Of a stretch of 64,000 bases of DNA, positions 36,402 through 45,347 are shown piece by piece; position 1 is the first letter of the stretch, and every line of letters begins with the position of its first letter. The DNA is taken from assembly GCA_965204465.1 (NCBI GenBank), contig OZ241995.1, positions 434,001 to 498,000 on the forward strand, written 5' to 3'. Source of the DNA: CBDBES01 sp965204465. GTDB taxonomy: Bacteria > Spirochaetota > Leptospiria > Turneriellales > CBDBES01. Position numbers and translations under genes: made by a program. The notes beneath the pieces were generated by a model. The model saw nothing but the letters and a program-made list of their open reading frames with translations. It ran no database searches and had not been told where the DNA came from.

Positions 36402-37574
36402 ATGAATTATTTTATAAAGGTTGTCAAAAATATCTTCCAGGAAAACCCTACGGATATTTCGAAACAATTAGAACCTGGGATAGTTACTTTTTTTTCCCAG
36501 GAACATAATTCATTCTATTATATATATAAAAGCGGAAAGGGTAAATGTGTTGCCCCTTCATGGCGCAGAGGAGTCGCCTTAGAAAAATTAGATGAACTAT
36601 CTTTTATTAAGCAAGTACCTCCCTATGAAAATAAGAAAATCAGAAGAAGTGATTTCAAAAAGATATTTTTTTCTTTAAGTCAAATACAAGATCATGCAGA
36701 GAAATGGACCCAGATACATGTAGATAAAGAAAATATATTCGTTTCTACTATTGGCCGCGGTCAATTTAATTTAGAAAAATATAGTATCAATGGATTGAAA
36801 AAGCAAATGAATGATCTTATTTCTAAAATGCAACAGGATTTAATTACGCATAAAAGAGTTCAATTGGGAATAAAGCGTGCATTAAAAAGAATGTTAAAAC
36901 TCGACCCTCAAATAAATAATCTTTTGAAGACAATTTCCGAGACACCAAGGTCTATTCTATCAGGAGATTCATTTAAATTGATGGCTGTTCTTGCAAAGAT
37001 ATTTTATTTAAAATCAAGTATAATAGCCTTACCCAATAAATTCAATCAAAGAAAGTCTTTCTCTAAAATAAGAAGAATTCTGGTCATGACCAACCTAAGC
37101 GGACAATCTCTGAAAGATTTAAAGCAGCAAGGAGGCTTGTGGGACAAAGGCATTTCTGGTTTTGCATGGAAACATATTACAGGAGAGTTTACCAGAAAAA
37201 GAATTGAAGATATGTTCGAAAATGAAAAGATACAATCTAAATATGATCTATTCATCTACAGGGGACATGGTCATATCAAGAACAATAGTATTTACTGGTC
37301 TTTAAAAGATGCTGATTTTCCCTTAGCATCCGGTCTATTTTCCAAATATATCCATCTTGCATGTCTTAATTTCCATAATGTAGCAGAAGATGACTTAAAA
37401 ACTTTTCCTTTTGAAGAGGGTATATTACCCCTTGGTTTTTTACCCGATAATGACTATTCAGAACTGATAACACAATTGTTGTATAATTTTAAACTGTCGG
37501 ATAATTTTATGGAAACATCTATGAAAACTCTTACAAAATATCAAGAAGAAATAATGTTCACTTATTGCTGTTGA
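36402..37574 (+). CDS. Putative CHAT/caspase-like protein
   Basis: A 390-residue protein without a signal peptide or membrane helix. The C-terminal third has the layout of a CHAT/caspase-fold domain: a hydrophobic strand IRRILVMTNLSG (223-234), a strand leading into a histidine motif YDLFIYRGHGH (281-291, candidate His289), and about 30 residues later a strand ending in a cysteine, IHLACLN (317-323, candidate Cys321). His-then-Cys spacing and the flanking strands fit clan CD peptidases. The N-terminal 200 residues are unrecognised. It directly follows a TPR gene, a combination common for CHAT proteins. The assignment is inferred from motifs; a non-catalytic or unrelated Rossmann-like protein is possible. 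Confidence 0.5.
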   Translation: MNYFIKVVKNIFQENPTDISKQLEPGIVTFFSQEHNSFYYIYKSGKGKCVAPSWRRGVALEKLDELSFIKQVPPYENKKIRRSDFKKIFFSLSQIQDHAEKWTQIHVDKENIFVSTIGRGQFNLEKYSINGLKKQMNDLISKMQQDLITHKRVQLGIKRALKRMLKLDPQINNLLKTISETPRSILSGDSFKLMAVLAKIFYLKSSIIALPNKFNQRKSFSKIRRILVMTNLSGQSLKDLKQQGGLWDKGISGFAWKHITGEFTRKRIEDMFENEKIQSKYDLFIYRGHGHIKNNSIYWSLKDADFPLASGLFSKYIHLACLNFHNVAEDDLKTFPFEEGILPLGFLPDNDYSELITQLLYNFKLSDNFMETSMKTLTKYQEEIMFTYCC

Positions 37575-38063
37575 ATCAAATTTAGCTCCACGAAACCTAC
37601 CAGAGATATAATATAAAATGCTCTCATTTACGATAAAGGAGTTGGATTGACTTTTGGACTACCTACAGAAAGAGAAAAAATACTGTATAGCATTTATAGT
37701 TCTTTTATGACAAAAAAATATTGTTAAGGTATCTTAAATATGTGTCGAGATTATTCAATATGGAAAAAAAATGATCATTTCTTTCGTTATAAAATAAATA
37801 CATGGTAAAGAACCATAGCATCACGTAAGCTTATCTAATTCTATATAACTTCTATTAACATCAGCTAACTTCAGTCCAGTTATTAAGACTATATATCCGA
37901 AAGTAGTCATAGATTATTTTCTTTGGAGATATGAATTTCTGTTTTAGTCATACTTTTACAGAAATGATCCTTTCTAAAGAAAAAGGTGTAGAAGTAGAAG
38001 ACAGGATGTCTTAAAGCTTTTACATTTATCTGATCAATCAAATGATTCAAGGAGGAGTCAAAA
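37575..38063. other. 489-base intergenic region upstream of flaB
   Basis: No gene is supported. The segment 38012-38037 (TAAAGCTT, ten bases, CTGATCAA) resembles a sigma28 flagellar promoter only loosely, with a good -35 and a weak -10. A strong AAGGAGGAG ribosome-binding site lies at 38050-38058, just before the flaB start. The rest is AT-rich with nothing I can identify. Confidence 0.35.
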
Positions 38064-38909
38064 ATGATCATAAACCATAATTTAAGCGCGATAAATTCAC
38101 ATCGCGTATTAAAGTTTAAACATTGGGATGTTTCTCGCAACCTAGAGAAACTTTCCAGTGGAATGAGAATCAACCGGGCTGGAGATGATGCTTCTGGTTT
38201 GGCTGTTTCTGAAAAAATGCGTTCCCAGATAATGGGTCTAAGGCAGGCTGAAAGAAATTCTGAAGATGGCATGAGCCTGATTCAAACTACCGAGGGCTAC
38301 CTTCATCAAATAACGAAAATGATCCATAGGGTAAGAACTTTGGCCATTCAAAGTTCCAATGGTATCTACACTGATGAAGATCGTCAAATGATACAGGTAG
38401 AAGTTTCCCAATTAATTGATGAAGTAGATAGAATTGCATCCCAGGCAGAATTTAATACTCTTAAACTCTTCCAAGGTGATTTATCAAGAACTTCCAGAAC
38501 CGCTTCTATGTGGTTTCATATAGGTCCTAATATGCATCAAAGGGAAAGGGCTTATATTGGAACAATGACTGCAGAAGCATTGAATATGAGACAAAATGAC
38601 GGGTCAGTCATTAGTATCTCTACACCTTCAAGAGCAAATGAAGTCATCGGTTTGATGGATGAAGCTCTTTACAGAATAAATAAGCAAAGAGCAGACTTAG
38701 GAGCCTATTATAATAGGCTAGAACACACTGCCCAAGGCTTAATGAATGCTTATGAAAACACTCAGGCTTCAGAGTCTAGGATCAGAGATGTAGACATGGC
38801 AGAAGAGATGTCTCAGTTCACGAAGAATCAAATATTGGTTCAGAGTGGTACGGCCATGTTGGCGCAGGCCAATCTGCAACCTCAAACCGTATTACAGTTA
38901 CTAAGGTAA
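38064..38909 (+). CDS. flaB: Flagellin core protein FlaB (copy 1)
   Basis: A 281-residue spirochaetal flagellin. The conserved N-terminal D0/D1 region (MIINHNLSAINSHRVLK, LSSGMRINRAGDDASGLAVS) and C-terminal DYNRLEH-type helix ending in DMAEEMSQFTKNQIL and MLAQANLQPQTVL flank a short middle segment with the spirochaete hallmark WFHIGPNMHQRERAYIGTMT. The protein forms the core of the periplasmic flagellar filament. The middle domain is short, as expected for a filament hidden in the periplasm. A rho-independent terminator follows eight bases after the stop. Confidence 0.97.
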   Translation: MIINHNLSAINSHRVLKFKHWDVSRNLEKLSSGMRINRAGDDASGLAVSEKMRSQIMGLRQAERNSEDGMSLIQTTEGYLHQITKMIHRVRTLAIQSSNGIYTDEDRQMIQVEVSQLIDEVDRIASQAEFNTLKLFQGDLSRTSRTASMWFHIGPNMHQRERAYIGTMTAEALNMRQNDGSVISISTPSRANEVIGLMDEALYRINKQRADLGAYYNRLEHTAQGLMNAYENTQASESRIRDVDMAEEMSQFTKNQILVQSGTAMLAQANLQPQTVLQLLR

Positions 38910-38916
38910 CTTATTG

Positions 38917-38942
38917 AAAGCCCGGCATTGCCGGGCTTTTTT
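38917..38942 (+). terminator. Rho-independent terminator after flaB copy 1
   Basis: AAAGCCCGGC, a short ATT-containing loop, and GCCGGGCTTT followed by a T run. This is a GC-rich stem in an AT-rich region immediately after the stop codon. Confidence 0.9.
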
Positions 38943-38990
38943 AGAGATATTTGACATATTTGTAGGCATTCATTGAGTGATCTTCGGGTG

Positions 38991-39029
38991 CCCGGGAAGA
39001 CTAACATTATTTAAGTTGATCTTCCTGGG
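38991..39029. promoter_or_regulatory. Imperfect inverted repeat upstream of flaB copy 2
   Basis: CCCGGGAAGA (38991-39000) and TCTTCCTGGG (39020-39029) pair with one mismatch around a 19-base spacer. It lies about 90 bases before the second flagellin start and after the first terminator, so it may be an operator or a leader structure specific to copy 2. Confidence 0.35.
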
Positions 39030-39119
39030 TATCTGAGGATAGAAAAGGAGTTATTTCTGTCATATTGGACTTCAATGTCTGGTACAGAACCCAAATATTT
39101 TGACAAAGGAGTGTCTACA

Positions 39120-39962
39120 ATGATAATTAAACACAATATGAGTGCGATAAACGCGCACCGGGTGCTTAAATTTAACCATTGGAAAGTTGATGATTCGATA
39201 AGAAAACTATCCTCTGGTTTACGGATCAACCGTGCGGGAGATGATGCCTCAGGATTGGCAGTCTCCGAAAAAATGAGAGCTCAGATACTCGGCTTAAGAC
39301 AAGCCGAAAGGAACGCTGAAGATAGCATGAGCTTCATTCAAACTGCTGATGGATATTTGGATCAATTGACAAATATTTTTCACAGAATGCGTGTTTTATC
39401 GATACAAGCCGCTAATGGCATTTACGCATCGGAAGAACGCCAGTTAATGCAAGTAGAGGTTTCTCAGTTAATTGATGAAGTTGATAGAGTCGCCTCCCAG
39501 GCTGAGTTTAATCAATTTAAACTCTTCCAAGGTGATTTTAGCAGAAACTCAAGAACAGCTTCTATATGGTTCCATATTGGAGCGAATCAACATCAAAGAG
39601 AGAGAGCCTATATTGGTACAATGACAGCGAGTTCTTTGAATTTGATGAGGAATGGTCGGATTGCTACGCTATCAACGGTCATGGGGGCAAACAATCTAAT
39701 TGGGATTATAGATGAGAGTCTAAATAAGATCTTGAAGCAAAGATCTGATCTGGGTGCTTATTATAATCGATTAGAGAATGTAGCTAAGGGCTTGATGAGT
39801 GCCTACGAAAATATACAAGCCTCTGAATCAAGAATCAGAGATGTGGATATGGCAGAAGAAATTGCGGTTTTTACCACAAGCCAGATATTAGCGCAGAGTG
39901 GTATGGCGATGTTAGCTCATGCTAATTTAAAAGTAAATAGCATAATAAACCTTTTGAGCTAA
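39120..39962 (+). CDS. flaB: Flagellin core protein FlaB (copy 2)
   Basis: A 280-residue paralogue of the preceding flagellin. The start is set at ATG 39120 (MIIKHNMSAINAHRVLK), which aligns with copy 1 and has AAAGGAG eight bases upstream; the longer frame from 39075 has no support. It carries LSSGLRINRAGDDASGLAVS, WFHIGANQHQRERAYIGTMT and a conserved C-terminal helix. The copies differ mainly in the middle and last residues. Separate terminators mean each copy can be expressed independently, allowing mixed filaments. Confidence 0.97.
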   Translation: MIIKHNMSAINAHRVLKFNHWKVDDSIRKLSSGLRINRAGDDASGLAVSEKMRAQILGLRQAERNAEDSMSFIQTADGYLDQLTNIFHRMRVLSIQAANGIYASEERQLMQVEVSQLIDEVDRVASQAEFNQFKLFQGDFSRNSRTASIWFHIGANQHQRERAYIGTMTASSLNLMRNGRIATLSTVMGANNLIGIIDESLNKILKQRSDLGAYYNRLENVAKGLMSAYENIQASESRIRDVDMAEEIAVFTTSQILAQSGMAMLAHANLKVNSIINLLS

Positions 39963-39976
39963 CTCTTTAAACTTTT

Positions 39977-40000
39977 AGGGCAGTTTGACTGCCCTTTTTT
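39977..40000 (+). terminator. Rho-independent terminator after flaB copy 2
   Basis: AGGGCAG, a TTTGA loop, and CTGCCCT followed by a T run, 15 bases past the stop. Confidence 0.88.
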
Positions 40001-40052
40001 ATTATAATGAAATTATATTATTCTAAAATACGAATAAAACCTTGAAAAAAGA

Positions 40053-42245
40053 TCAATTGCATATTTTTTCAATATTAAAAATAAGCCGGATCCTATCCCA
40101 ATCGCATTTGATCAATTTAACTTTTAATTTTATACCCAGAGGCACTGTTCTTTGGAACCTAGGTAGAACCAAACGAGATTCATTTAATTTAACTAGTTCT
40201 TTGGAATCACTAAAGGAATTTAAAGGAACAAAACCATCAATAGGAAAATCATCTAAGATAATAAACAGTCCCTCTGCATTGAATCCTGTTAGGAAAGCAA
40301 TCTTTGATCGGTTTATTTCCTTTTGCATGAATTTTATAGATATCATTTTTAAAATATCTCTTTCCGCTTCTATGGCTAAGCGTTCCTTATCAGAAATTTG
40401 TTCACTGACCATTTTTAAGTCCTGATTTTGATGAAAATTCTTCTCTTTATTAATAAAGCAATTGATTTGGCGATGCACTACCAGATCAGAATACCTTCTG
40501 ATCGGAGAAGTAAAATGAGTATAGTCTGGAATCCCAAGCCCCCAATGCCCTGTAGGTTTGTTGGAATAAACTGCCTTCATAAAAGAGCGTAAGATCAAAT
40601 AATTGATTACCAAGGTGACTTTTTTATCATTCAGAGATGCTAAAACATTTTGAATGGAAGAATATTGTGTATCATTCAGGTATGTTTTATTTCCCCAGGC
40701 ATGCAAAATAGAATTGATCGTATGGATTTTATTAGATTCCATAGGATCATGTGTCCTGTAAATATTGGGTATTTTATTTTTTTTAGAGAAGACCGCGGTA
40801 GCAATATTCGCCGCTAGCATGAATTCTTCAATCAGCTGATGAGATTGAAGCCTTTTATAATTACGAATACCAACTATCTTGTTATGCTTATCCATTACTA
40901 ATTCAAGATCGGGTATTTCCAGGTCAATTCCTCCTTTGTTCAGTCTTCTTTTTTTTAGTGTGGAAGCGAGTTTATAGAATAAAGCCAATCTGGAATATTG
41001 ATTTTTTATTTGTTTTTCTGCTTCTTGATAAGTAAGTCTCTGATCGACGAAAATGATTGATTTATAAAAGTCAGAGAATAACATTTCACCAGATCGATTA
41101 AAATGAATTTCACAAGTAAAGGCCAATCTTTTTGATTCTGGCTTTAAGCTACAATAATCTTCTGAGAGGATAGGAGGAAGCATGTGTATAACAGACTGGC
41201 CCAGATAATAAGAATTTCCTCTGGAAAAGGCTTCCTTGTCTATTTCAGAATTTAGTTCTACAAAATAAGATACATCTGCGATATGAACGTATAATTTAGT
41301 GATTTTTTTACTTCTTTCGATTGAAATAGCATCATCAAAGTCTTTTACATTTTCACCATCAATAGTGCATGTATATAGTTTCGTAAGATCTTTTCTTTTT
41401 TTATCTTTAAAGCCTTCTTCCAGTTTTTTTCTTAGCTTTTTTGTAGAATCTTCCTGATTTTTAGAATATGGTGATGGCAGTTTATATTTTATACAAATCC
41501 TCTTGAAGTATGAATATTCATCTTGTTGGGATATATTCTCTACAAAAGAACAAACGCTTAAGTTGCGAAAAGGTATTCTTCCATTTTTCTGTGTTGAAGG
41601 GATAGAGCTTCTCTTTGATCTGCCTTTCTCTAGTTTAACCACCAAATAACTATTTACCCTAAGCTGCATTTTACTTGGTAGAATGGCCATTGGTTGATCG
41701 GGTAGATCAATTAAACTGAGTAGATAATGATCGTCTTTTTTTTTTTCTAATATTTTAGCAACAAATATATTGGTAAAAGGTTCTACCATTTCAAAGACCT
41801 CTCCCTCATAGCGCTTTTTGGTTTTAGCTAGCAGGCGGATCAAAACTTTATCTCTTTGATTTACTTTCATTCTTTTAGAGGCTGGGATAAAAATATCCTG
41901 AGAAAAATTACCAACTCCAAAGGCAAAGCCCGATCTTGAGATAGACATTTCTGCCTCTAATAAAAAGGGTTTTTTTACAGAATAATAAGATTTATTTGGC
42001 TTGATCAGACCCAATTCAGATAGGCCTTCTAAATGTTCCTTTAGCTTTGATAGGAATAAATCTCTTTTACTTTCAGAATACTTGTCTCTTGGTATAGAAA
42101 ATTTTTTAGCTCTATTTTTAGCTTTATTCGAGTCTTTAGAGAGTAGGTCTTTTTTTATCTTGTTGATGTGCAAAACTTTTCCTGAATGCACATATAAATA
42201 GTCTAATATTTTTTTGGAAAAAGAATTTCTATTTTCATCTCGCAT
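40053..42245 (-). CDS. rnr: Ribonuclease R (RNB-family 3'-5' exoribonuclease)
   Basis: A 730-residue exoribonuclease that degrades structured RNA. An N-terminal winged-helix region (KKILDYLYVHSGKVLHINKI) precedes cold-shock domains (about residues 110-240). The RNB catalytic domain has the Asp-rich CTIDGENVKDFDDAISIE near residue 290 and later HFTSPIRRYSDLVVHRQI. A C-terminal S1 domain (TGFNAEGLFIILDDFPIDGF) follows. The order and length match RNase R; RNase II lacks the N-terminal helical region. It converges on flaB copy 2 across the second terminator. Confidence 0.95.
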   Translation of the reverse strand: MRDENRNSFSKKILDYLYVHSGKVLHINKIKKDLLSKDSNKAKNRAKKFSIPRDKYSESKRDLFLSKLKEHLEGLSELGLIKPNKSYYSVKKPFLLEAEMSISRSGFAFGVGNFSQDIFIPASKRMKVNQRDKVLIRLLAKTKKRYEGEVFEMVEPFTNIFVAKILEKKKDDHYLLSLIDLPDQPMAILPSKMQLRVNSYLVVKLEKGRSKRSSIPSTQKNGRIPFRNLSVCSFVENISQQDEYSYFKRICIKYKLPSPYSKNQEDSTKKLRKKLEEGFKDKKRKDLTKLYTCTIDGENVKDFDDAISIERSKKITKLYVHIADVSYFVELNSEIDKEAFSRGNSYYLGQSVIHMLPPILSEDYCSLKPESKRLAFTCEIHFNRSGEMLFSDFYKSIIFVDQRLTYQEAEKQIKNQYSRLALFYKLASTLKKRRLNKGGIDLEIPDLELVMDKHNKIVGIRNYKRLQSHQLIEEFMLAANIATAVFSKKNKIPNIYRTHDPMESNKIHTINSILHAWGNKTYLNDTQYSSIQNVLASLNDKKVTLVINYLILRSFMKAVYSNKPTGHWGLGIPDYTHFTSPIRRYSDLVVHRQINCFINKEKNFHQNQDLKMVSEQISDKERLAIEAERDILKMISIKFMQKEINRSKIAFLTGFNAEGLFIILDDFPIDGFVPLNSFSDSKELVKLNESRLVLPRFQRTVPLGIKLKVKLIKCDWDRIRLIFNIEKICN

Positions 42246-42613
42246 TTCATTTAAATTTCCGTACTTAATGTCTAAACTCTACTATGATATAGTTTGTATA
42301 GAATTTTTATCTAATTATTTTGTATACTTTTGTTTTAGTTAAGATGGCACAAAAAAAATTTGTATAGATTGGGAAGATAAATCCAAGACTAGAAAAGCAA
42401 TATAGTAAATTTCTATTCAGAGAGAGAAATTTTTTTGAACTATGGTGTGAGACACAGACTTTATAAATCAAATTTTTTTTTACAAAAATTGTTTTTTTAT
42501 AATGGACAATATGTCTTATATTGTATATATGTAAAATTGGATACTGATATTATTGCATGTCAAGATCATATCTATATTTACATATTTAATCCAATTAATT
42601 TGAGGTGAAAAAA
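42246..42613. other. 368-base region between rnr and a lipoprotein gene
   Basis: No gene. A perfect TATAAT at 42498-42503 follows an all-T -35 position, and could be a promoter for the plus-strand lipoprotein about 100 bases downstream. A TTGTATAGA motif occurs twice (near 42293 and 42359). The sequence is otherwise AT-rich homopolymer runs. Confidence 0.35.
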
Positions 42614-43684
42614 ATGAAAAAGCTGATCCAATTTTTAATACTGATACTGATGCTTCTTATGATAGGCTACTGTAGTCTTGCAGAAGGATCACAAGATGAT
42701 GCACAAGAATTAGAAGAGGGAAGGCCTACAGCATCACTACAAAATTTCTTTAGAGATATTGATAGTTCGTATAGAATTTTAGGAGATTCAAATAACTCAG
42801 CAGAAAGGTCTACGCGTAGTGAGCGAATATTTAGTTCAGATTGTACTAGTATAAATATACAGAGGATAGAATCTCTTTTTACTGAAGACGTTAATCAAGA
42901 CGTTAATCAAATAGGAGATTATGTTATAGAAGTACAAGAAATCTTGGTAGACTCTTTATGTTTTTTCAATATGGTTATTATTTCTCAACTTCCAGATGAG
43001 CTTGCTTACGATGAAAGAACAAGAGCTACCATAGTCATTCCAACAGGTGCAGGTGAAAATTCATTATCATTACAGCTGGATATATTAGTCAGAAAGTCAG
43101 ACAATGATGTAATTGATCTGGATGCAAGCGCGAGTTTGCTTACGGTTGCCGCTTTAGATGTAAGGGCATTGATCAATATGCAAAATGGCAGGTTCAATAT
43201 TGTTTTTAATTCATTGGATCCTTCTCAATTTTCTGCTGATGCCTCTGGTAGGATCATCGTTAATTTTGAAGGGGTAAAAAATGAAAGCTTATCGTTTTAT
43301 ACTCCTGGAAGTGATGCTCTATCCATTCCAAGAATAAGGCATAAAACTAATTTCATAAAAGATAAAAACATGATCAATTCGGTGACGAATATACTCGGTA
43401 ACGATCGGGGATTACCGATCAATATTTTGTTAAGATATAATACGAGTAATAGAGAAGGTTTTGTTAGAGTATCTTCTGATCTTCTGAGACCTATTAATGA
43501 CGGTCAAGAAGAGTATAGCTTTGGTTTTAAGAATCCTTCGACAGATGGTATTGCAGAAATACTCAGTGATGCAGATGGCTTTGATGACCTTGATGATGTA
43601 CTTCAAGAAGCCCAGGATTTTATAAAGCAGATTGACTTCAATGAAGATCATGAACGCTTTGACCCAGATAGCATCGCTCTGTAA
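42614..43684 (+). CDS. Putative lipoprotein of unknown function
   Basis: A 356-residue protein starting at ATG 42614 with GAGGTG seven bases upstream; the frame also has a GTG at 42605 that is part of that ribosome-binding site. The signal peptide MKKLIQFLILILMLLMIGYC ends in a lipobox-like IGYC with Cys20. The mature part is acidic, starting with Ser/Asp/Glu-rich text and then a beta-rich region (LSLQLDILVRKSDNDVIDLD and similar). I recognise no domain. The C-terminus is Asp-rich (DADGFDDLDDVLQEAQDF). It probably faces the periplasm or the surface. Confidence 0.65.
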   Translation: MKKLIQFLILILMLLMIGYCSLAEGSQDDAQELEEGRPTASLQNFFRDIDSSYRILGDSNNSAERSTRSERIFSSDCTSINIQRIESLFTEDVNQDVNQIGDYVIEVQEILVDSLCFFNMVIISQLPDELAYDERTRATIVIPTGAGENSLSLQLDILVRKSDNDVIDLDASASLLTVAALDVRALINMQNGRFNIVFNSLDPSQFSADASGRIIVNFEGVKNESLSFYTPGSDALSIPRIRHKTNFIKDKNMINSVTNILGNDRGLPINILLRYNTSNREGFVRVSSDLLRPINDGQEEYSFGFKNPSTDGIAEILSDADGFDDLDDVLQEAQDFIKQIDFNEDHERFDPDSIAL

Positions 43685-43697
43685 TTCTTTAGAAAAA

Positions 43698-43861
43698 AGA
43701 GACCCTCTCAGACACTTGGCGTCCTGTGTTGCTACGCAACACCATTCGGTGCAAGTCGATTACATGATGGTTTTATAGAATTTTATTTGATTCGGTAAAG
43801 GTAATACTACATTTGGTATTTGACTGTAATTCAGCTGAAGTACCAAATGTAGTTGGTCTCT
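43698..43861. repeat. 164-bp structured element with terminal and internal inverted repeats
   Basis: AGAGACC (43698-43704) and GGTCTCT (43855-43861) bracket the element. Inside are a GTGTTGC-TAC-GCAACAC hairpin (43726-43742) nested in ACTTG/CAAGT, and a perfect 13-bp inverted repeat ACTACATTTGGTA / TACCAAATGTAGT (43806-43818, 43841-43853). The layout is like a MITE or a structured RNA. No target duplication is obvious. Confidence 0.5.
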
Positions 43862-43948
43862 ATTGCTTTGTGCAAATCTATTGTTCATAGGACATAAAAA
43901 ATAAAAAACTCAAAAATGTAAATGTTTTTAAGTTGGCGCACAGGCTAA

Positions 43949-43985
43949 AGATATGTGTACAAAGTACAGCCTAACGGCATTGGTT
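43949..43985 (+). repeat. 37-bp intergenic repeat, copy 2
   Basis: All 37 bases match copy 1. It is preceded by AGTTGGCGCACAGGCT, a variant of the IS-end sequence, and followed by TCTAC as in copy 4. Confidence 0.9.
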
Positions 43986-44097
43986 TCTACATATGGCAAC
44001 CTATATCTATTTTTTTATACATACCAGGTATATGTTCATACTTGAATTAAATAAAAGAATTGTATTTTAAATGAAAAGAATTCTTTAGGTTTAAAAA

Positions 44098-44883
44098 GTG
44101 CAGTTAGATCAATATTTACATCAAAATTTGAAAAAGAAATATCTTTTTATTCCCTATCTGGCTTTAAATGATCCTGACTGGGATATGAGTCTTGAAATCA
44201 TAAGTTCCTTTTTTAAATTAGGGGCAGATAGTGTTGAAATTGGATTACCTTTTACAGATCCAGTGGCAGATGGGACTACATTGCAAAGAGCATTTGAAAG
44301 GATCATCAACAGTGGTTTTAAAATGTCTGAATTTTTCTTATTTTTAAAGAAGATCAACCAAAAATTCCCACAAAAACCTCTGATCATTATGGGATATTCC
44401 AATATTTTTCTACAATGGGGTATACCAGATATATTTTATAAACTAGAAAAAAGAAACGTAAGGGGAATTATTATTTCTGATCTACCATTCGATGAAAAAA
44501 AGATATTTTCTTTTCAGCAGAGTAAAATTCCATTGATCAATTTCATCACACCAACAACCACAGATGAAAGACTACATAAGATATGTTCTGCTTCAGAAGG
44601 TTTTTTATATTTAGTCTCCAGAAAAGGAGTTACCGGGAAAAGCCATCATGACTTTAAATCCCTTGTCCCTTTATGCAATAAGATCAGAAGCAAAACAAAC
44701 AAGCCTATTTTGGTTGGATTTGGTATTAGAGAAAAAAAGCAAGCAGAAAAAGTCATTCAAATGGCAGATGGCTTTATCATTGGTTCTTTAATACATGAAA
44801 TTATAGAAAAAAATATAAAAGGGAAAAATAGGGATCAAATTCCCAGGAAGATATTCACTCGATTAAAAGAAATTCTTCCTTAA
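44098..44883 (+). CDS. trpA: Tryptophan synthase alpha subunit
   Basis: Cleaves indole-3-glycerol phosphate to indole, which passes to TrpB. The 261-residue (beta/alpha)8 protein has the catalytic Glu in GADSVEIGLPFTDPVADG and the catalytic Asp region as IIISDLPFDE, followed by FITPTTTDERL, LVSRKGVTGKSHHD and LVGFGIREKKQAEKV. The start is GTG 44098. trpB is not adjacent, which is unusual since trpB and trpA are normally neighbours. Confidence 0.95.
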   Translation: MQLDQYLHQNLKKKYLFIPYLALNDPDWDMSLEIISSFFKLGADSVEIGLPFTDPVADGTTLQRAFERIINSGFKMSEFFLFLKKINQKFPQKPLIIMGYSNIFLQWGIPDIFYKLEKRNVRGIIISDLPFDEKKIFSFQQSKIPLINFITPTTTDERLHKICSASEGFLYLVSRKGVTGKSHHDFKSLVPLCNKIRSKTNKPILVGFGIREKKQAEKVIQMADGFIIGSLIHEIIEKNIKGKNRDQIPRKIFTRLKEILP

Positions 44884-44892
44884 ATAGGATCA

Positions 44893-45135
44893 TTACATTT
44901 TATATTTTTTCTTGAATTTATCCACTCTTCCAGCAGTATCCACAAGCTTATGTTTACCCGTATAGAAAGGATGAGAAGCCGAACTAATATCCAGTTTAAC
45001 TAATGGATAAGTTTTCCCGTCTTCCCATTTGATCGTCTGTGAAGAAGATATGGTAGAACGGGTTAGAAACTTAAAATTTGCAGAAGAGTCAGAAAAAACA
45101 ACTTCCTTATATTCAGGGTGAATATCAGATTTCAT
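44893..45135 (-). CDS. rpmE2: Ribosomal protein L31 type B
   Basis: An 80-residue protein of the 50S subunit. MKSDIHPEYKEVVFSDSSA and SSASHPFYTGKHKLVDTAGR with a VDKFKKKY tail are diagnostic. The zinc-binding cysteines of type A L31 are absent, so it is the zinc-independent form usually induced when zinc is scarce, although in some lineages it is the only L31. It lies opposite trpA, with nine bases between the stop codons. Confidence 0.95.
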   Translation of the reverse strand: MKSDIHPEYKEVVFSDSSANFKFLTRSTISSSQTIKWEDGKTYPLVKLDISSASHPFYTGKHKLVDTAGRVDKFKKKYKM

Positions 45136-45210
45136 AGATATCTATGATCAAATATTAGATATATTGTAAAGAACAATTATTAAAAAACGCAGTGGTATCT
45201 AAACAGGCTC

Positions 45211-45247
45211 AGATATGTGTACAAAGTACAGCCTAACGGCATTGGTT
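45211..45247 (+). repeat. 37-bp intergenic repeat, copy 3
   Basis: Identical to copy 1 over 37 bases, followed by ATT as in copy 1. It is preceded by ACAGGCTC, the last bases of the IS-end sequence. Confidence 0.9.
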
Positions 45248-45271
45248 ATTATAAAATTTTCACTTTTTTTC

Positions 45272-45325
45272 TTGACTATCTGAATCATTATTTTTGTATG
45301 GCTAAAGGATAACTATGTTATCCTT
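45272..45325 (+). promoter_or_regulatory. Promoter and operator-like palindrome of the sugar ABC operon
   Basis: TTGACT (45272-45277) with a 17-base spacer to a weak -10 (TGTATG) is followed at 45305-45325 by the perfect palindrome AAGGATAAC-TAT-GTTATCCTT. The palindrome lies just downstream of the expected transcription start, a classic position for a repressor operator, and 23 bases before the start codon of the binding-protein gene. Confidence 0.5.
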
Positions 45326-45347
45326 ATAAATTTTAAGGAGGACTTTT

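Noticed and set aside
39075..39119. A longer start for the second flagellin
   Set aside because: The extra 15 residues do not align with any flagellin N-terminus, and a good ribosome-binding site serves the ATG at 39120.
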